A stretch of 64,000 bases of DNA from Egaibacter danicus (GTDB taxonomy: Bacteria > Pseudomonadota > Gammaproteobacteria > Burkholderiales > Burkholderiaceae_C), in the NCBI GenBank assembly GCA_016707075.1, contig JADJII010000015.1:62001-126000 (forward strand). The letters run 5' to 3'. The notes under the pieces were generated by a model. The model worked only from the letters and a program-made list of their open reading frames with translations. It was not told where the DNA came from and searched no databases. Positions within the stretch are counted from its first letter, which is position 1. The number at the start of each line of letters is the position of its first letter. Below, one piece after another: positions 1 through 8,868 of the stretch. A program made the translations under genes and the position numbers.

Positions 1-392
1 CCTGGCCCTGGCGCCTCACGCTGGATGTGGGTGCGCATGTGCCGCTGCATTGCACCGCAAGCGGCAAATTGTTCCTGGCGTTCATGTCGGCCAAGCAGCG
101 CGAGGCCATGTTGCGCACGCTCGATCTTCAGCCCATCACCGAGCACAGCATCGCCACCGTGGAGGCGCTGCGCAAGGAGTGCAACATCATCCGTGAGCGC
201 GGCTACGCGTTCGACCGCGAAGAGTTCGTGCTGGGGTTGGTGGCCATCGCCATTCCAGTGCGGGATGCCTCAGGCGAGGTGCGCGCCGCACTGGCGGTTC
301 ACGCTCCCGCCGCGCGCATGCCGCTGGAGAAGGCCTTGCAGCGCCTGCCAGCCCTGTATGTCGCGGCCGAACGCATGACGGCGCTTTTGTAA
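1..392 (+). CDS. IclR-family transcriptional regulator, C-terminal part (cut by window edge)
   Basis: The open frame enters from the left edge and ends at 392. The visible ~130 residues are the effector-binding half of an IclR regulator: the HCTASGKLFLAFM stretch matches the conserved H-x-S-x-G-K-A/V-x-L-A block, and it is followed by the RGYAFDREEF and VRAALAVHAPA segments typical of the GAF-like ligand domain. The winged-helix DNA-binding half lies outside the window. It converges on the decarboxylase gene with 34 bases between them. Its position beside a sulfonate operon suggests, but does not prove, that it regulates that operon. The family call is firm; the ligand is unknown. Confidence 0.85.
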   Translation, partial: WPWRLTLDVGAHVPLHCTASGKLFLAFMSAKQREAMLRTLDLQPITEHSIATVEALRKECNIIRERGYAFDREEFVLGLVAIAIPVRDASGEVRAALAVHAPAARMPLEKALQRLPALYVAAERMTALL

Positions 393-426
393 GGGTGGGT
401 GCCTGGCAGGACACGGCGGCCAGCGT

Positions 427-1917
427 TCATTTGTTCAGGCTGGATGCGGCCACAAGTTGTTGTCCGATGCGATCGATTTCGCGGATGAGCATGTCCAGAT
501 CGGCCCAGGTGGTGCGGTGGTTGGTGATGTTCACCCGGATGGCATTGCGGCCGCCCACCAGCGTCGTAGAGGGTGCGGCCAGTCCCTGAATCTGCAACTG
601 AACCACGATTTCGTCGTTGAGGCGGTCCATCGCTGGCGCGTCCTGATCCGGAGCCTGGTAGCGGAAGCAGCAGATGTTCATGGCCACGGGTGCCAGCATT
701 ACCATGCGGGGATGGGCATCGACCAGCGTCTTCAGATAGGCCGCCTGTTCGCAATTCTGTGCGATCAGAGCCCCCAGTTTGTCGGTGCCATGTTCGGCCA
801 GTTGGGTCCAGATCTTGAGCGCCCGAAACCCGCGTGAAAGCTCCGGGCCATACTCCACCGGCCAGGGGTTGCCTGCGGCCAGACCGCGTTCAGAACCTTT
901 GAGGTATTCGGGTCGCTCGGAGAACGCACGTCGATGCAGCTCATCGGATCGCATCAGGATGAAGCCTGCGTCGTAGTTCACATGGAGCCATTTGTGGAAA
1001 TCAAAGGCCAGTGAATCGGCCCGCTTGATGCCACTCAGGCGTGGACGCAGCTGGTCGCACAGCACGCCCAGGGCTCCAAAGGCGCCGTCGATGTGAAACC
1101 ACAACTGTTCAGCTTCGGCGATGTCGGCCAGCATCTCCAGATCGTCAATGGCACCCACGTTGACCGCGCCCGCCGTGCCGACAAGCGCGAACGGCGTGAG
1201 ACCAGCGGCGCGGTCTTGTGCAATAGCCGCTTGCAGCGCGCCGGTGTCGATCTCGAAGCGTTCGTTGACGGCGATCTTGCGCAGCGCATCGGAGCCCAGG
1301 CCCAGAATGTCGAAGGCTCGCGCCACGCAGGAGTGGGTTTGCGCCGAGGTGTAGCCCACCAGTTGCGGCCGCCCGGTATGTTGGAGGCCGGCCTTGCGGC
1401 TCGTGAAATCAAAGCAGCGGTCGCGCGCCGCCTTCAGCGCAACGATGGTGGCGACCGAGGTGCCACTCACAATCAGGCCGCTGGCTGTGGCAGGGAATTC
1501 GAACAGTTCGCGACACCAGTCCACCACCTGCTTTTCCACATACATCGCGCCGTGGTCGCGCCCGCCCAGGTTGGCGTTGATGGCGGCAGCGGCGATCTCG
1601 GCGATCAGGTTGCCAGGCGTGCCCGATCCGTGCACCCATCCAAAGAATCGCGGGTGGGTATTGCCCACGCCGTAAGGTAGAAGCGTCTGCATGTGCGCCT
1701 GCGTGGCTTCAGCGCCCAAGCCCTGCCTAGGCAGGGGCTTCTTGTAGTTTGCTTTCAATTCGGGTGGGAACGCCGTCCATACGCGTCCTTCCCGGTTGTT
1801 TTGCATCTTGTCGATGGCCGCGTCCAACATGCGGTGTGCTTGCGCGCGAAAGACTTCCCAGTCGTCGGGATCCAGGGACTGCTCTTGCGCGCGATGAGGA
1901 ATGTCAGGTGAACTCAT
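427..1917 (-). CDS. Group II PLP-dependent amino acid decarboxylase (candidate cysteate/sulfinoalanine-type decarboxylase)
   Basis: The protein has 496 residues, the usual size for the glutamate/aromatic/cysteine-sulfinate decarboxylase family. Seen: PLP-lysine motif DFHKW with Lys309, the HIDGAFG motif with Asp277 that pairs with the pyridine nitrogen, and the QTHSC segment with His195 that stacks on PLP. The reaction class is alpha-decarboxylation of an L-amino acid. It is the last gene of a three-gene operon (HisD-like, DegT-like, decarboxylase), 12 bases after the aminotransferase stop. The downstream genes in the window degrade taurine, so cysteate to taurine is the most economical substrate assignment. 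Substrate specificity cannot be read from sequence alone; other amino acids remain possible. The fold and chemistry are confident, the substrate is inference. Confidence 0.85.
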   Translation of the reverse strand: MSSPDIPHRAQEQSLDPDDWEVFRAQAHRMLDAAIDKMQNNREGRVWTAFPPELKANYKKPLPRQGLGAEATQAHMQTLLPYGVGNTHPRFFGWVHGSGTPGNLIAEIAAAAINANLGGRDHGAMYVEKQVVDWCRELFEFPATASGLIVSGTSVATIVALKAARDRCFDFTSRKAGLQHTGRPQLVGYTSAQTHSCVARAFDILGLGSDALRKIAVNERFEIDTGALQAAIAQDRAAGLTPFALVGTAGAVNVGAIDDLEMLADIAEAEQLWFHIDGAFGALGVLCDQLRPRLSGIKRADSLAFDFHKWLHVNYDAGFILMRSDELHRRAFSERPEYLKGSERGLAAGNPWPVEYGPELSRGFRALKIWTQLAEHGTDKLGALIAQNCEQAAYLKTLVDAHPRMVMLAPVAMNICCFRYQAPDQDAPAMDRLNDEIVVQLQIQGLAAPSTTLVGGRNAIRVNITNHRTTWADLDMLIREIDRIGQQLVAASSLNK

Positions 1918-1929
1918 GATGGTCCAGGG

Positions 1930-3171
1930 TCAGGCAGACGCCGCGATACTGGCCGACGCGCCTACGACTTGGCCAATAATGTGGCAGTCTGCCGGGGTGA
2001 GCGAGAGCGGGGTGCGCAAATCGAGCAACTGGCTCAGCACCCGCACCGACTGTGGCATGGGGGCCTGTTCGGGCAGGTAGTGCCAGTGACCAAAGTGACT
2101 GGTGAAGGCGATGGGTTCGGGCAGGCCAAACCACTTGACGTAGAGCCCACGCAACGCGCACTCGTCTACAAAGCGCTGCATCTGGGCGGGCGCCAGGCGC
2201 AGCGAAAACTGAATCGAGCTGGGCACAAAATCTTCGCGCACGTCGCGCACCGGCAGCGACACCCCGGGTGTCTTGGCCAGCTCGTGCGCCAGATCGGCGT
2301 AGATGCGCCGCCAGCGTTCACCGCGCTCGAGCAGCAAAGCCAGCTGGGGCCGCAGCAACGCGGCGGCCAGGTTGGACATGCGCATGCTGAAGTTGGGTGT
2401 GTCATAGCGCCAGCGCTCGAACACGTCGGCCGGCGGGCGCAGGATGTGCTGCTCGTACATCATGTAGCAGCCCGACATCAGGATGGCCTGGGCCGCGACA
2501 TCATCGTCGTCGGTCACGAGGAGGCCACCCTCACCGGAGTTGATGTGTTTGTAAGTCTGGCTGCTGTAGCAGCCGACCTTGCCCCAGGTGCCGGTGTGTC
2601 GGCCCTCCCAGCGCGCACCCATGGTGTGGGCGCAGTCCTCGACCAGCGCGATGCCATGGCGGTCACAGATCTGGCGCACGGTGCGCAAGTCGGTGATGTG
2701 GCCACGCATGTGCGAGAGCAGAAACACTTTGGCGCCGCTGGTCGCCGCTTTGCGCGCCAGATCGTCAAGGTCGGTGGTGTAGTCGGCCGCAGTCTCCACC
2801 AGCACGGCCTGCGCCGCGGCGTGGGCGATGGCGCCCGGCACTGGCGCCAGCGTGAAGCTGCTGGTAAGCACCTTGTCGCCCGGCTTCACGCCCAGGCTTT
2901 TCAGCGCTAGGAACATGGCCGCGCCACAGGAGCTGACCGCCACGCAGTACTTGCTGCCCACATAGGCGGCGTACTCCTGCTCCAGCAAGGACGGTTCAGG
3001 AAAGCCCGAGCCCTGCTCGCCATAGCGGTGCAATCGGCCGCTGCGCATCAGCACCACGGCGCGCTCGATGGCCTCTTCCGGAACGGGCTCCGAGTCGCTC
3101 AGATCTTTGCCAAACCACAGGGCATCGGCGGTGCGAGTCGGAGCGGGGGATGGGGTGAAGGAGGTGGTCAT
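1930..3171 (-). CDS. DegT/DnrJ/EryC1-family PLP aminotransferase
   Basis: The protein has 413 residues and belongs to the fold-type I DegT/DnrJ/EryC1 (sugar aminotransferase) family. Seen: the VEDCAH segment with Asp179, which contacts the PLP ring nitrogen, and SSQTYKHINSGEGG with Lys208 as the Schiff-base lysine. The ATG at 3171 sits one base after the stop of the HisD-like gene, so the two are translationally coupled. Members usually aminate keto sugars or scyllo-inosose with glutamine or glutamate. No nucleotide-sugar genes are nearby. In this operon it more likely exchanges an amino group on a small C3 sulfonate intermediate, which is inference from context. It could also serve a role unrelated to sulfonates. 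Confidence 0.85.
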   Translation of the reverse strand: MTTSFTPSPAPTRTADALWFGKDLSDSEPVPEEAIERAVVLMRSGRLHRYGEQGSGFPEPSLLEQEYAAYVGSKYCVAVSSCGAAMFLALKSLGVKPGDKVLTSSFTLAPVPGAIAHAAAQAVLVETAADYTTDLDDLARKAATSGAKVFLLSHMRGHITDLRTVRQICDRHGIALVEDCAHTMGARWEGRHTGTWGKVGCYSSQTYKHINSGEGGLLVTDDDDVAAQAILMSGCYMMYEQHILRPPADVFERWRYDTPNFSMRMSNLAAALLRPQLALLLERGERWRRIYADLAHELAKTPGVSLPVRDVREDFVPSSIQFSLRLAPAQMQRFVDECALRGLYVKWFGLPEPIAFTSHFGHWHYLPEQAPMPQSVRVLSQLLDLRTPLSLTPADCHIIGQVVGASASIAASA

Positions 3172-3172
3172 G

Positions 3173-4492
3173 TCAGCGCTGGTGACCTTGCAGGGTGCCG
3201 AGTTCGAATTGCTCTTGCGGGAAGTATTTTTTCAGGCGGATGTCGCCTGTGCGGGCGTGGCCTTCCATGCCTTCAAGCCGCGAGATGCGGGCCGCCACCT
3301 GACCGACTTCACGGCTGGCCGTGCGGTTCAGGCGCTGGTAGGTCACCGTCTTGATGAACTTGCCCACACTCAAGCCGCCCGAGTAACGCGCGGCCCCGCG
3401 CGTGGGCAGGATGTGGTTGGGGCCTGCGCACTTGTCGCCATAAGCCACGGTGGTTTCTTCGCCCAGGAACAGGGATCCGTAGTTGGTCAGGCGCGCCAGC
3501 CACCAGTCCAGATCGGCCGCCAGAACCTGCAAGTGTTCGGGCGCGTAGCGGTCGCTGATCTCGCAGATCTCTTCCCGGGTCGGCGCGTAGACGACTTCAC
3601 CGTAGTCGCGCCACGCGGCGGTGGCGGCCGAGCGGGCCGGTTCGGGCAAAGCGGCGATCACACGGGGCATGACTTCAATCACTTTCTCGCCCAGGGCACG
3701 CGACGTGGTGAACAGCCAGACAGGCGAATCCGGGCCGTGTTCGGCCTGACCGGCCAAGTCGGCGGCAACAATGTCTGCGTCGGCGTTTTCATCGGCGATC
3801 ACGGCCGATTCCGTGGGCCCCGCCACCACGTCGATGCCGATGCTGCCAAACAAGGTGCGTTTGGCCTCGGCCACAAAGCGGTTGCCCGGGCCCACGATGA
3901 TGTCCGCCGGGGCGTTGGAATAGAGCCCGTAGGCCATGGCGGCGATGGCCTGCACGCCGCCGAGTGCCAGCACCGTGTTGGCGCCGCAAAGTTGCATGGT
4001 GTACAGAATGGCCGGGTTCATGCTCGCGTCCTGGTGGGCGGGGGAAGTGGCGACGATATGGGGCACGCCGGCCACCTTGGCGGTGCACACGCTCATGATG
4101 GCCGACGCCGCATGGGCATAGCGCCCGCCGGGCACGTAACAACCCGCGGTGTTGGCGGGGATCAGTTTTTGCCCGGCCACCAGACCGCTCATCAGCTCCA
4201 CCTCAAACTCGGCCAGCGAATCGCGCTGGCGCTGCGCGAAATCGCGTACCCGCTGGTGGGCAAAAGCGATGTCGTCCCGCACGCCTCGTGGCACGCTTTT
4301 GGCCGCGGTGGCGAAGTCGCGCTCGTCGAGCACGATCTTGCCCTTGTAACCGTCCAGGTCGCGGGCATAGCGCTCGACCGCTTCGCGGCCTTCGCGCTTG
4401 ATTTGGGCCAACATGCGTTGCACGGTCTCGCTGGTGGCGGTGTCGATGGTCTCGGTGGGCGGGTTGGCTCGTTTGAGGTATTCGGTGGTCAT
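3173..4492 (-). CDS. Histidinol-dehydrogenase-like NAD-dependent dehydrogenase (HpsN/HisD family), predicted sulfonate amino-alcohol or diol dehydrogenase
   Basis: The protein has 439 residues and aligns along the full length of HisD. All catalytic positions are visible: Zn ligands Gln249, His252 (GQAEHG), Asp353 (YGDKCAGPNH) and His412 (EGMEGHA), plus the acid/base pair Glu319-His320 (YAPEHLQ). HisD carries out a four-electron oxidation of a CH2OH group to a carboxylate. No other his genes are present and the gene leads a catabolic operon, so histidine synthesis is unlikely. A HisD homologue, HpsN, is known to oxidise 2,3-dihydroxypropane-1-sulfonate to sulfolactate. By analogy with histidinol, the amino-alcohol cysteinolate would give cysteate directly. 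The ATG at 4492 faces a divergent MocR regulator, which probably controls it. Confidence 0.85.
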   Translation of the reverse strand: MTTEYLKRANPPTETIDTATSETVQRMLAQIKREGREAVERYARDLDGYKGKIVLDERDFATAAKSVPRGVRDDIAFAHQRVRDFAQRQRDSLAEFEVELMSGLVAGQKLIPANTAGCYVPGGRYAHAASAIMSVCTAKVAGVPHIVATSPAHQDASMNPAILYTMQLCGANTVLALGGVQAIAAMAYGLYSNAPADIIVGPGNRFVAEAKRTLFGSIGIDVVAGPTESAVIADENADADIVAADLAGQAEHGPDSPVWLFTTSRALGEKVIEVMPRVIAALPEPARSAATAAWRDYGEVVYAPTREEICEISDRYAPEHLQVLAADLDWWLARLTNYGSLFLGEETTVAYGDKCAGPNHILPTRGAARYSGGLSVGKFIKTVTYQRLNRTASREVGQVAARISRLEGMEGHARTGDIRLKKYFPQEQFELGTLQGHQR

Positions 4493-4607
4493 GCGCGTGG
4501 TCCGTGTTGGTGGTTGAGTGGGGAAGATGGCGCTGATGCTATGCCTGACCCCGGACCTGGGTTAGAGCCATAATGAACTTTAATTGGTGCCAGAAAAAAA
4601 TTCCGAC

Positions 4608-6104
4608 ATGCGACCCGCTCACACCATCACCGATATCTGGGCCAAATTGTTGCCCCGCTTCGAGGGTAGCAGCGCGACCCTGCAGGGCCGCATCAAAGAG
4701 ATGATGGTGCGCAGCATCCTTGACGGACTGGTGCCCGCTGGCGCCGCCATCCCACCCAGCCGCTCGTTGGCCCAGGCCTTGGGGGTGTCGCGCAACACCG
4801 TGTCGTTGGCGCTGCAAATGTTGGTGGACAAAGGCTTTCTCGTTGCCCGTGAACGCAGTGGTTTGTTTGTGAACCCCGACATCGTGTTGGGTCAGGCCAA
4901 CCGCAGCGATCAGCCTGCCACCGCGGGCAATGGGCTGGCCTGGAGCGAGCGCTTGCAGAGCGCGGTTAGCCAGCAGCGCAACATTGTCAAACCCGTCAAT
5001 TGGCAGGACTTTGCCTTCCCCTTTGTCTACGGCCAGTTTGACGCGAGCCTAATGCCATTGGCGGACTGGCGCGCCTGCTCTCAACAGTCATTGCTGGCCC
5101 CTGCGGTGCGCAAGTGGTCGCAAGACCATGTGGATCGCGACCACGAAGGGTTGGTGAGCCAGATCCAGCACCGCCTGTTGCCTGCGCGCGGCATCGTGGC
5201 GCAACGCGATCAAATTTTGGTGACAGCCGGGGCACAGATGGCTTGCCATTTGTTGGCCCATGTGTTGATCGGCCCCCATACCGTGGTGGGCATGGAAGAT
5301 CCGGGCTATCCCGATGCGCGCAACAATTTTGAGTTGCGCAGTCAACGGGTGGTTCCCTTGGCGGTGGACGAGCATGGCCTGGTGCCATCGCGCAAGCTAG
5401 GCATGTGCGACTACGTTTACGTGACGCCCAGCCACCAATGCCCCACCAGTGTCACCATGCCGCTTGAGCGCCGCCAGGCCTTGCTGGCCTTGGCACACCA
5501 GAAGAACCTGGTGCTGTTTGAGGACGACCACGAGAGCGAACTCAACTTCTCGGGCCGACCCTTGCCCGCACTCAAGAGCCTGGACACCGAAGGGCGGGTG
5601 GTTTACCTGGGCAGTTTGTCCAAGACGCTCGCGCATGGGCTGCGCCTGGGCTACATCGTGGCACCTGCCGAGCTGATCAAGGAACTGCGCGCCATGCGGC
5701 GTTTGATGTTGCGGCATGTGCCATCGAACAACGCCCACATCGCCAGCCTGTTCATCGCTCAAGGGTACCACGATGCTTTCATCCGCAAACTCAACGTCAC
5801 CTACCGAGAGCGGCGCCAGGTTTTGTTGCAGGCCTTGGCCCGTTGGTTGCCCGACTGTTCGGTGAGCCTGGCCATCGGTGGCTCGGGCGCCTGGGTACAA
5901 GGGCCTGCGGGTCTGGATGCCTCGGCGCTGGCACAAGCTGCGTGGGCGCGCGGCGTGTTGATCGAACCTGGCGCGGTGTTCTACGCGCGCCCCACCGCCG
6001 CGCAAAACAACCGCTTTCGCATGGGCTATTCGGCCATTGCAGGCGCTGCCATTGAGGCGGGTGTGCGGCAGTTGGGCGTAGCCCGGCTCGTGGCGGGGTT
6101 GTGA
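4608..6104 (+). CDS. MocR/TauR-type regulator (GntR winged helix fused to an aminotransferase-like domain)
   Basis: The protein has 498 residues from the ATG at 4608; the frame is open to a TTG at 4584. Residues about 15-80 form a GntR winged helix (QGRIKEMMVRSILDG, PPSRSLAQALGVSRNTVSLAL). The rest is an inactive fold-type I aminotransferase domain with the PLP lysine in YLGSLSKTL (Lys339). TauR-type members bind PLP and respond to an amine such as taurine, activating a divergent or adjacent operon. This gene is divergent from the HisD-like/DegT/decarboxylase operon with 115 bases between the starts, so that operon is its likely target. It is clearly paralogous to the regulator at 20642. It converges on cobT with 14 bases between the ends. 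Confidence 0.9.
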   Translation: MRPAHTITDIWAKLLPRFEGSSATLQGRIKEMMVRSILDGLVPAGAAIPPSRSLAQALGVSRNTVSLALQMLVDKGFLVARERSGLFVNPDIVLGQANRSDQPATAGNGLAWSERLQSAVSQQRNIVKPVNWQDFAFPFVYGQFDASLMPLADWRACSQQSLLAPAVRKWSQDHVDRDHEGLVSQIQHRLLPARGIVAQRDQILVTAGAQMACHLLAHVLIGPHTVVGMEDPGYPDARNNFELRSQRVVPLAVDEHGLVPSRKLGMCDYVYVTPSHQCPTSVTMPLERRQALLALAHQKNLVLFEDDHESELNFSGRPLPALKSLDTEGRVVYLGSLSKTLAHGLRLGYIVAPAELIKELRAMRRLMLRHVPSNNAHIASLFIAQGYHDAFIRKLNVTYRERRQVLLQALARWLPDCSVSLAIGGSGAWVQGPAGLDASALAQAAWARGVLIEPGAVFYARPTAAQNNRFRMGYSAIAGAAIEAGVRQLGVARLVAGL

Positions 6105-6118
6105 GGCCAGTTCGCCAT

Positions 6119-7858
6119 TCAACGCCGAGGGCCTGCCGCGATCATGGCGACGATTTCGCGCAGCACGGTGTTGGTCACCGACGCGGACAAATCAAACGCC
6201 CGGTTGTTGCGGTAGTAAGGGCTCAAGTCCAGCCCGACTCCAATGCCATAGATTTCCACCGCGCCCTGTGCTTCCAAGCTGGCAACCACGTTGCACAGGT
6301 GGTGGTCGAGGTAGTGGGCATCGTTGGCCAGGGAGGTGGCGCCATCGGTGGGGCTGCCGTCCGAAATCACCATCAACAGACGCCGCCCGTCGTGGCGCTG
6401 TTGCATGCGGTTGGCCGCCCAGGCGACGGCTTCGCCATCGACGCCTTCGCGGAACAGGTCGCTCTTGAGCAGGGCGCCCAATGCGGGTCGGGCGCGGCGC
6501 CAAGAGGTGTCGCTGTCTTTAAAGATCATATGCGCGGTTTCGTTGAGCCGCCCAGGGTGGGGCGGGCGCCCGGCGCGCAGCCAGGCTTTCTGGGCGCGAC
6601 CGCCGTTCCACGCGTTGGTGGTGAACCCCAGAACTTCGGTGACCACACCGATTTGGTCGAGCGCACGCGCCATGACATCGACCAGCACAGCGACCGATTC
6701 GACGTGTTCGCGCATGGAGCCTGAGCAGTCGATCAGGAAACTCACGGCGCTGTCGGACACTGGTGCATATTGCTCTTGCCTGAACAGGCGGCGTTCCGAG
6801 GGTGATGTGATCAGCTGGGTCAGTTGGCGGCCGTCGATATAGCCTTCTTCCAGACCGCCCTGCCAGCCATCGCGAACAGGGGTGGCCAGCACCGCATTGA
6901 GTTCGCGGGCCAGGCGCGCGACCGACAAACCCTGCTTCTCTATGCGCTGGTCCAGCCGTTCGCGGTATTCCTGCAGCAAGGCGGGGCGCACCAGATCGAT
7001 GGCCTGGGCCTCGGTGTCGAACTCGTCGGTGAAGACGCAGTACACGCCACCCGACTCGGCCAGCGAGCGGCTGTTGCCGCTGCTGGCGGCGGTGAAGCCG
7101 TCTTCTTCGCCTTCGCCTTCGAAATCCATCCAGAGGTTGAAGTCGAGTGGTTTGTCGTCGGGCTCGGTGTCGCTGTCGTTTTCCGCGGTAATGTCTTCCT
7201 GGTCGTATGCGGCCAGCATGCCGGCCACAGTGTGAGCAATGGACAACGCGCGTTCGGCGTAAGCGGCCTGATCGAAGCGCTGGCGCCGCAAGCCGGCCAG
7301 GCCGTGGCCCAGGCTGCGCACAATGGACATGCGGGTGGATTCAATGGCGTCTTCGGTGGCTTCCACAACAGGTTGCGCCGTGACCCGTGAGCGCGTGATT
7401 TGCGCCACGGTGTAGAGCAAAATGCCTTTGGAGGTTTCGGTCAGGCCGCTGTTGTAGAAGGCGAGCGACCAGGCTTCGAAACGGTGGCGCAGGTTATGCA
7501 CCATGCCCGGCATGTCGGACGGTGCCAGCGCTTCAACCCGGAACTGCTCCATCATCTCGTAGAGCATGCGCTCCATCGGATCAGTGGGGTGCAGGCGCTT
7601 GTGCAAGGCAGCGTCGGAAAAGCGCAGACGCAGGGCCATGCCATCGGCGGCGCCGCGAAACGACTGGAAATCGTCGATATCGGGCTTAGGGCTCAGATGG
7701 GGTGCAAAAGGGGGCAGCGACTTCTCGCCCCGGTAGAGCCGGCGCCCGCGAAAGTGCAGCCCGGCTTCGTCACTCAGAGCGCGGATGGACGCGGCACACA
7801 GGTCGTCGATGCGTTGCTGGTGGCGCGTGGCGGAGGCCGCAACCTTTTGCTCGACCAT
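6119..7858 (-). CDS. cobT: Cobaltochelatase CobT-like protein (VWA domain)
   Basis: The protein has 579 residues. An N-terminal CobT region is followed by an acidic linker near residues 205-235 and a C-terminal von Willebrand A domain with the metal-ion site DCSGSM near residue 375. CobT and CobS form the AAA+ motor of aerobic cobaltochelatase, in which CobN carries the catalytic site. The start at 7858 is 6 bases after the cobS stop. No cobN or other cobalamin gene is present. The locus lies between two sulfonate operons and shares a transcript with an IclR regulator. MoxR-type ATPase plus VWA pairs (NorQ/NorD, CbbQ/CbbO) are known to activate metalloenzymes, so a maturation role for an enzyme of this island is possible, but that is inference. 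Confidence 0.88.
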   Translation of the reverse strand: MVEQKVAASATRHQQRIDDLCAASIRALSDEAGLHFRGRRLYRGEKSLPPFAPHLSPKPDIDDFQSFRGAADGMALRLRFSDAALHKRLHPTDPMERMLYEMMEQFRVEALAPSDMPGMVHNLRHRFEAWSLAFYNSGLTETSKGILLYTVAQITRSRVTAQPVVEATEDAIESTRMSIVRSLGHGLAGLRRQRFDQAAYAERALSIAHTVAGMLAAYDQEDITAENDSDTEPDDKPLDFNLWMDFEGEGEEDGFTAASSGNSRSLAESGGVYCVFTDEFDTEAQAIDLVRPALLQEYRERLDQRIEKQGLSVARLARELNAVLATPVRDGWQGGLEEGYIDGRQLTQLITSPSERRLFRQEQYAPVSDSAVSFLIDCSGSMREHVESVAVLVDVMARALDQIGVVTEVLGFTTNAWNGGRAQKAWLRAGRPPHPGRLNETAHMIFKDSDTSWRRARPALGALLKSDLFREGVDGEAVAWAANRMQQRHDGRRLLMVISDGSPTDGATSLANDAHYLDHHLCNVVASLEAQGAVEIYGIGVGLDLSPYYRNNRAFDLSASVTNTVLREIVAMIAAGPRR

Positions 7859-7864
7859 GGTGGA

Positions 7865-8836
7865 TCAGTGGCTTTGTGCGAATGATTCGTCGAGCTCGCG
7901 GTGGAAGCAGCGCTGGAAATACTCGGCCACGATGGGGCGCTCGGACTCGTCACACTTGTTCACAAACGAGAGCTTGAAGGCCAAGCCGGGGTCACGGAAG
8001 ATTTCCATGTTCTCGGCCCAGGTGATCACTGTGCGCGGTGACATCAGCGTGGACAGATCACCCACCCGGAAGCCTTTGCGCGTGAGGTCGGCCACGGCCA
8101 CCATGGCGTTGATCATGTCCTGGCCAGCCGCATCGGCGTAGGTGGGCACGCGAGCAGTGACGATGGCCACCTCTTCTTTGCGCTCCAGGTAGTTCAGCGC
8201 CACCACGATGTTCCAGCGGTCGATTTGAGCGTGGTTCAGGCGCTGGGCCCCGTGGTACATGCCGTTCAGGTTGCCCTGACCAACCGTGTTGGCGGTGGCA
8301 AAAAGGCGGAAATAGGGGTTGGGGTGCAGAACCCGGTTCTGGTCCATCAGGGTGAACTTGCCGTCGCGCTCCAGAATGCGCTGGATCACGAACATCACGT
8401 CGGGTCTCCCGGCGTCGTATTCGTCAAAGATCAATGCCATGGGGCGCTGCAAAGACCACGGCACGATGCCTTCCTGGAACTCGGTCACCTGCTGGCCGTC
8501 CTTCAGGACCACAGCGTCTTTGCCCACCAGATCCAGGCGGCTGACGTGGCCGTCGAGGTTGACGCGCACGCAGGGCCAGTTGAGCCGCGCCGCTACCTGC
8601 TCGATGTGGGTCGATTTCCCTGTGCCATGCAAGCCCTGCACCATCACGCGGCGGTCCCGGCCAAAGCCGGCCAGAAGTGCCAGTGTCACCGCCGGGTTGA
8701 AGCGGTAGGTGGCGTCGATATCTGGGACATGCTCGTCACGCTCTTCGAACGCCGGAACCTTGAGTTCGGTGTCAATGCCAAAGACGTCTCGAACGGACAC
8801 CATGTTGGTGGGGTGAAGGGTGGTCAGATCGGACAT
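7865..8836 (-). CDS. cobS: Cobaltochelatase CobS-like AAA+ ATPase
   Basis: The protein has 323 residues, a normal length for CobS. Walker A is GLHGTGKS (residues 68-75) and Walker B is ALIFDEYD (Asp138, Glu139). The SVRDVFGID and LVGKDAVVLKDG segments are typical of the CobS/MoxR-like group. It is predicted to form a hexameric ATPase ring with CobT as the VWA partner. It follows iclR by 32 bases and precedes cobT by 6, so iclR-cobS-cobT reads as one minus-strand operon. The missing cobN makes the partner substrate uncertain: it may be a CobN elsewhere in the genome or a different metalloprotein. Confidence 0.9.
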   Translation of the reverse strand: MSDLTTLHPTNMVSVRDVFGIDTELKVPAFEERDEHVPDIDATYRFNPAVTLALLAGFGRDRRVMVQGLHGTGKSTHIEQVAARLNWPCVRVNLDGHVSRLDLVGKDAVVLKDGQQVTEFQEGIVPWSLQRPMALIFDEYDAGRPDVMFVIQRILERDGKFTLMDQNRVLHPNPYFRLFATANTVGQGNLNGMYHGAQRLNHAQIDRWNIVVALNYLERKEEVAIVTARVPTYADAAGQDMINAMVAVADLTRKGFRVGDLSTLMSPRTVITWAENMEIFRDPGLAFKLSFVNKCDESERPIVAEYFQRCFHRELDESFAQSH

Positions 8837-8868
8837 GTGGGGTTCTCGGGTAAAGGCAATGCACCGTT

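Noticed and set aside
3173..4492. Annotation of the HisD-like gene as histidine biosynthesis
   Set aside because: No hisG, hisC, hisB or other his gene is near, the adjacent aminotransferase is DegT-type rather than HisC, and the operon faces a TauR-like regulator.
3068..4573. Plus-strand open frame of 501 codons opposite the HisD-like gene
   Set aside because: It is antisense to a gene with a full set of catalytic motifs; its sequence is rich in Gly, His, Arg and Val with no recognisable domain, as expected for a high-GC shadow.
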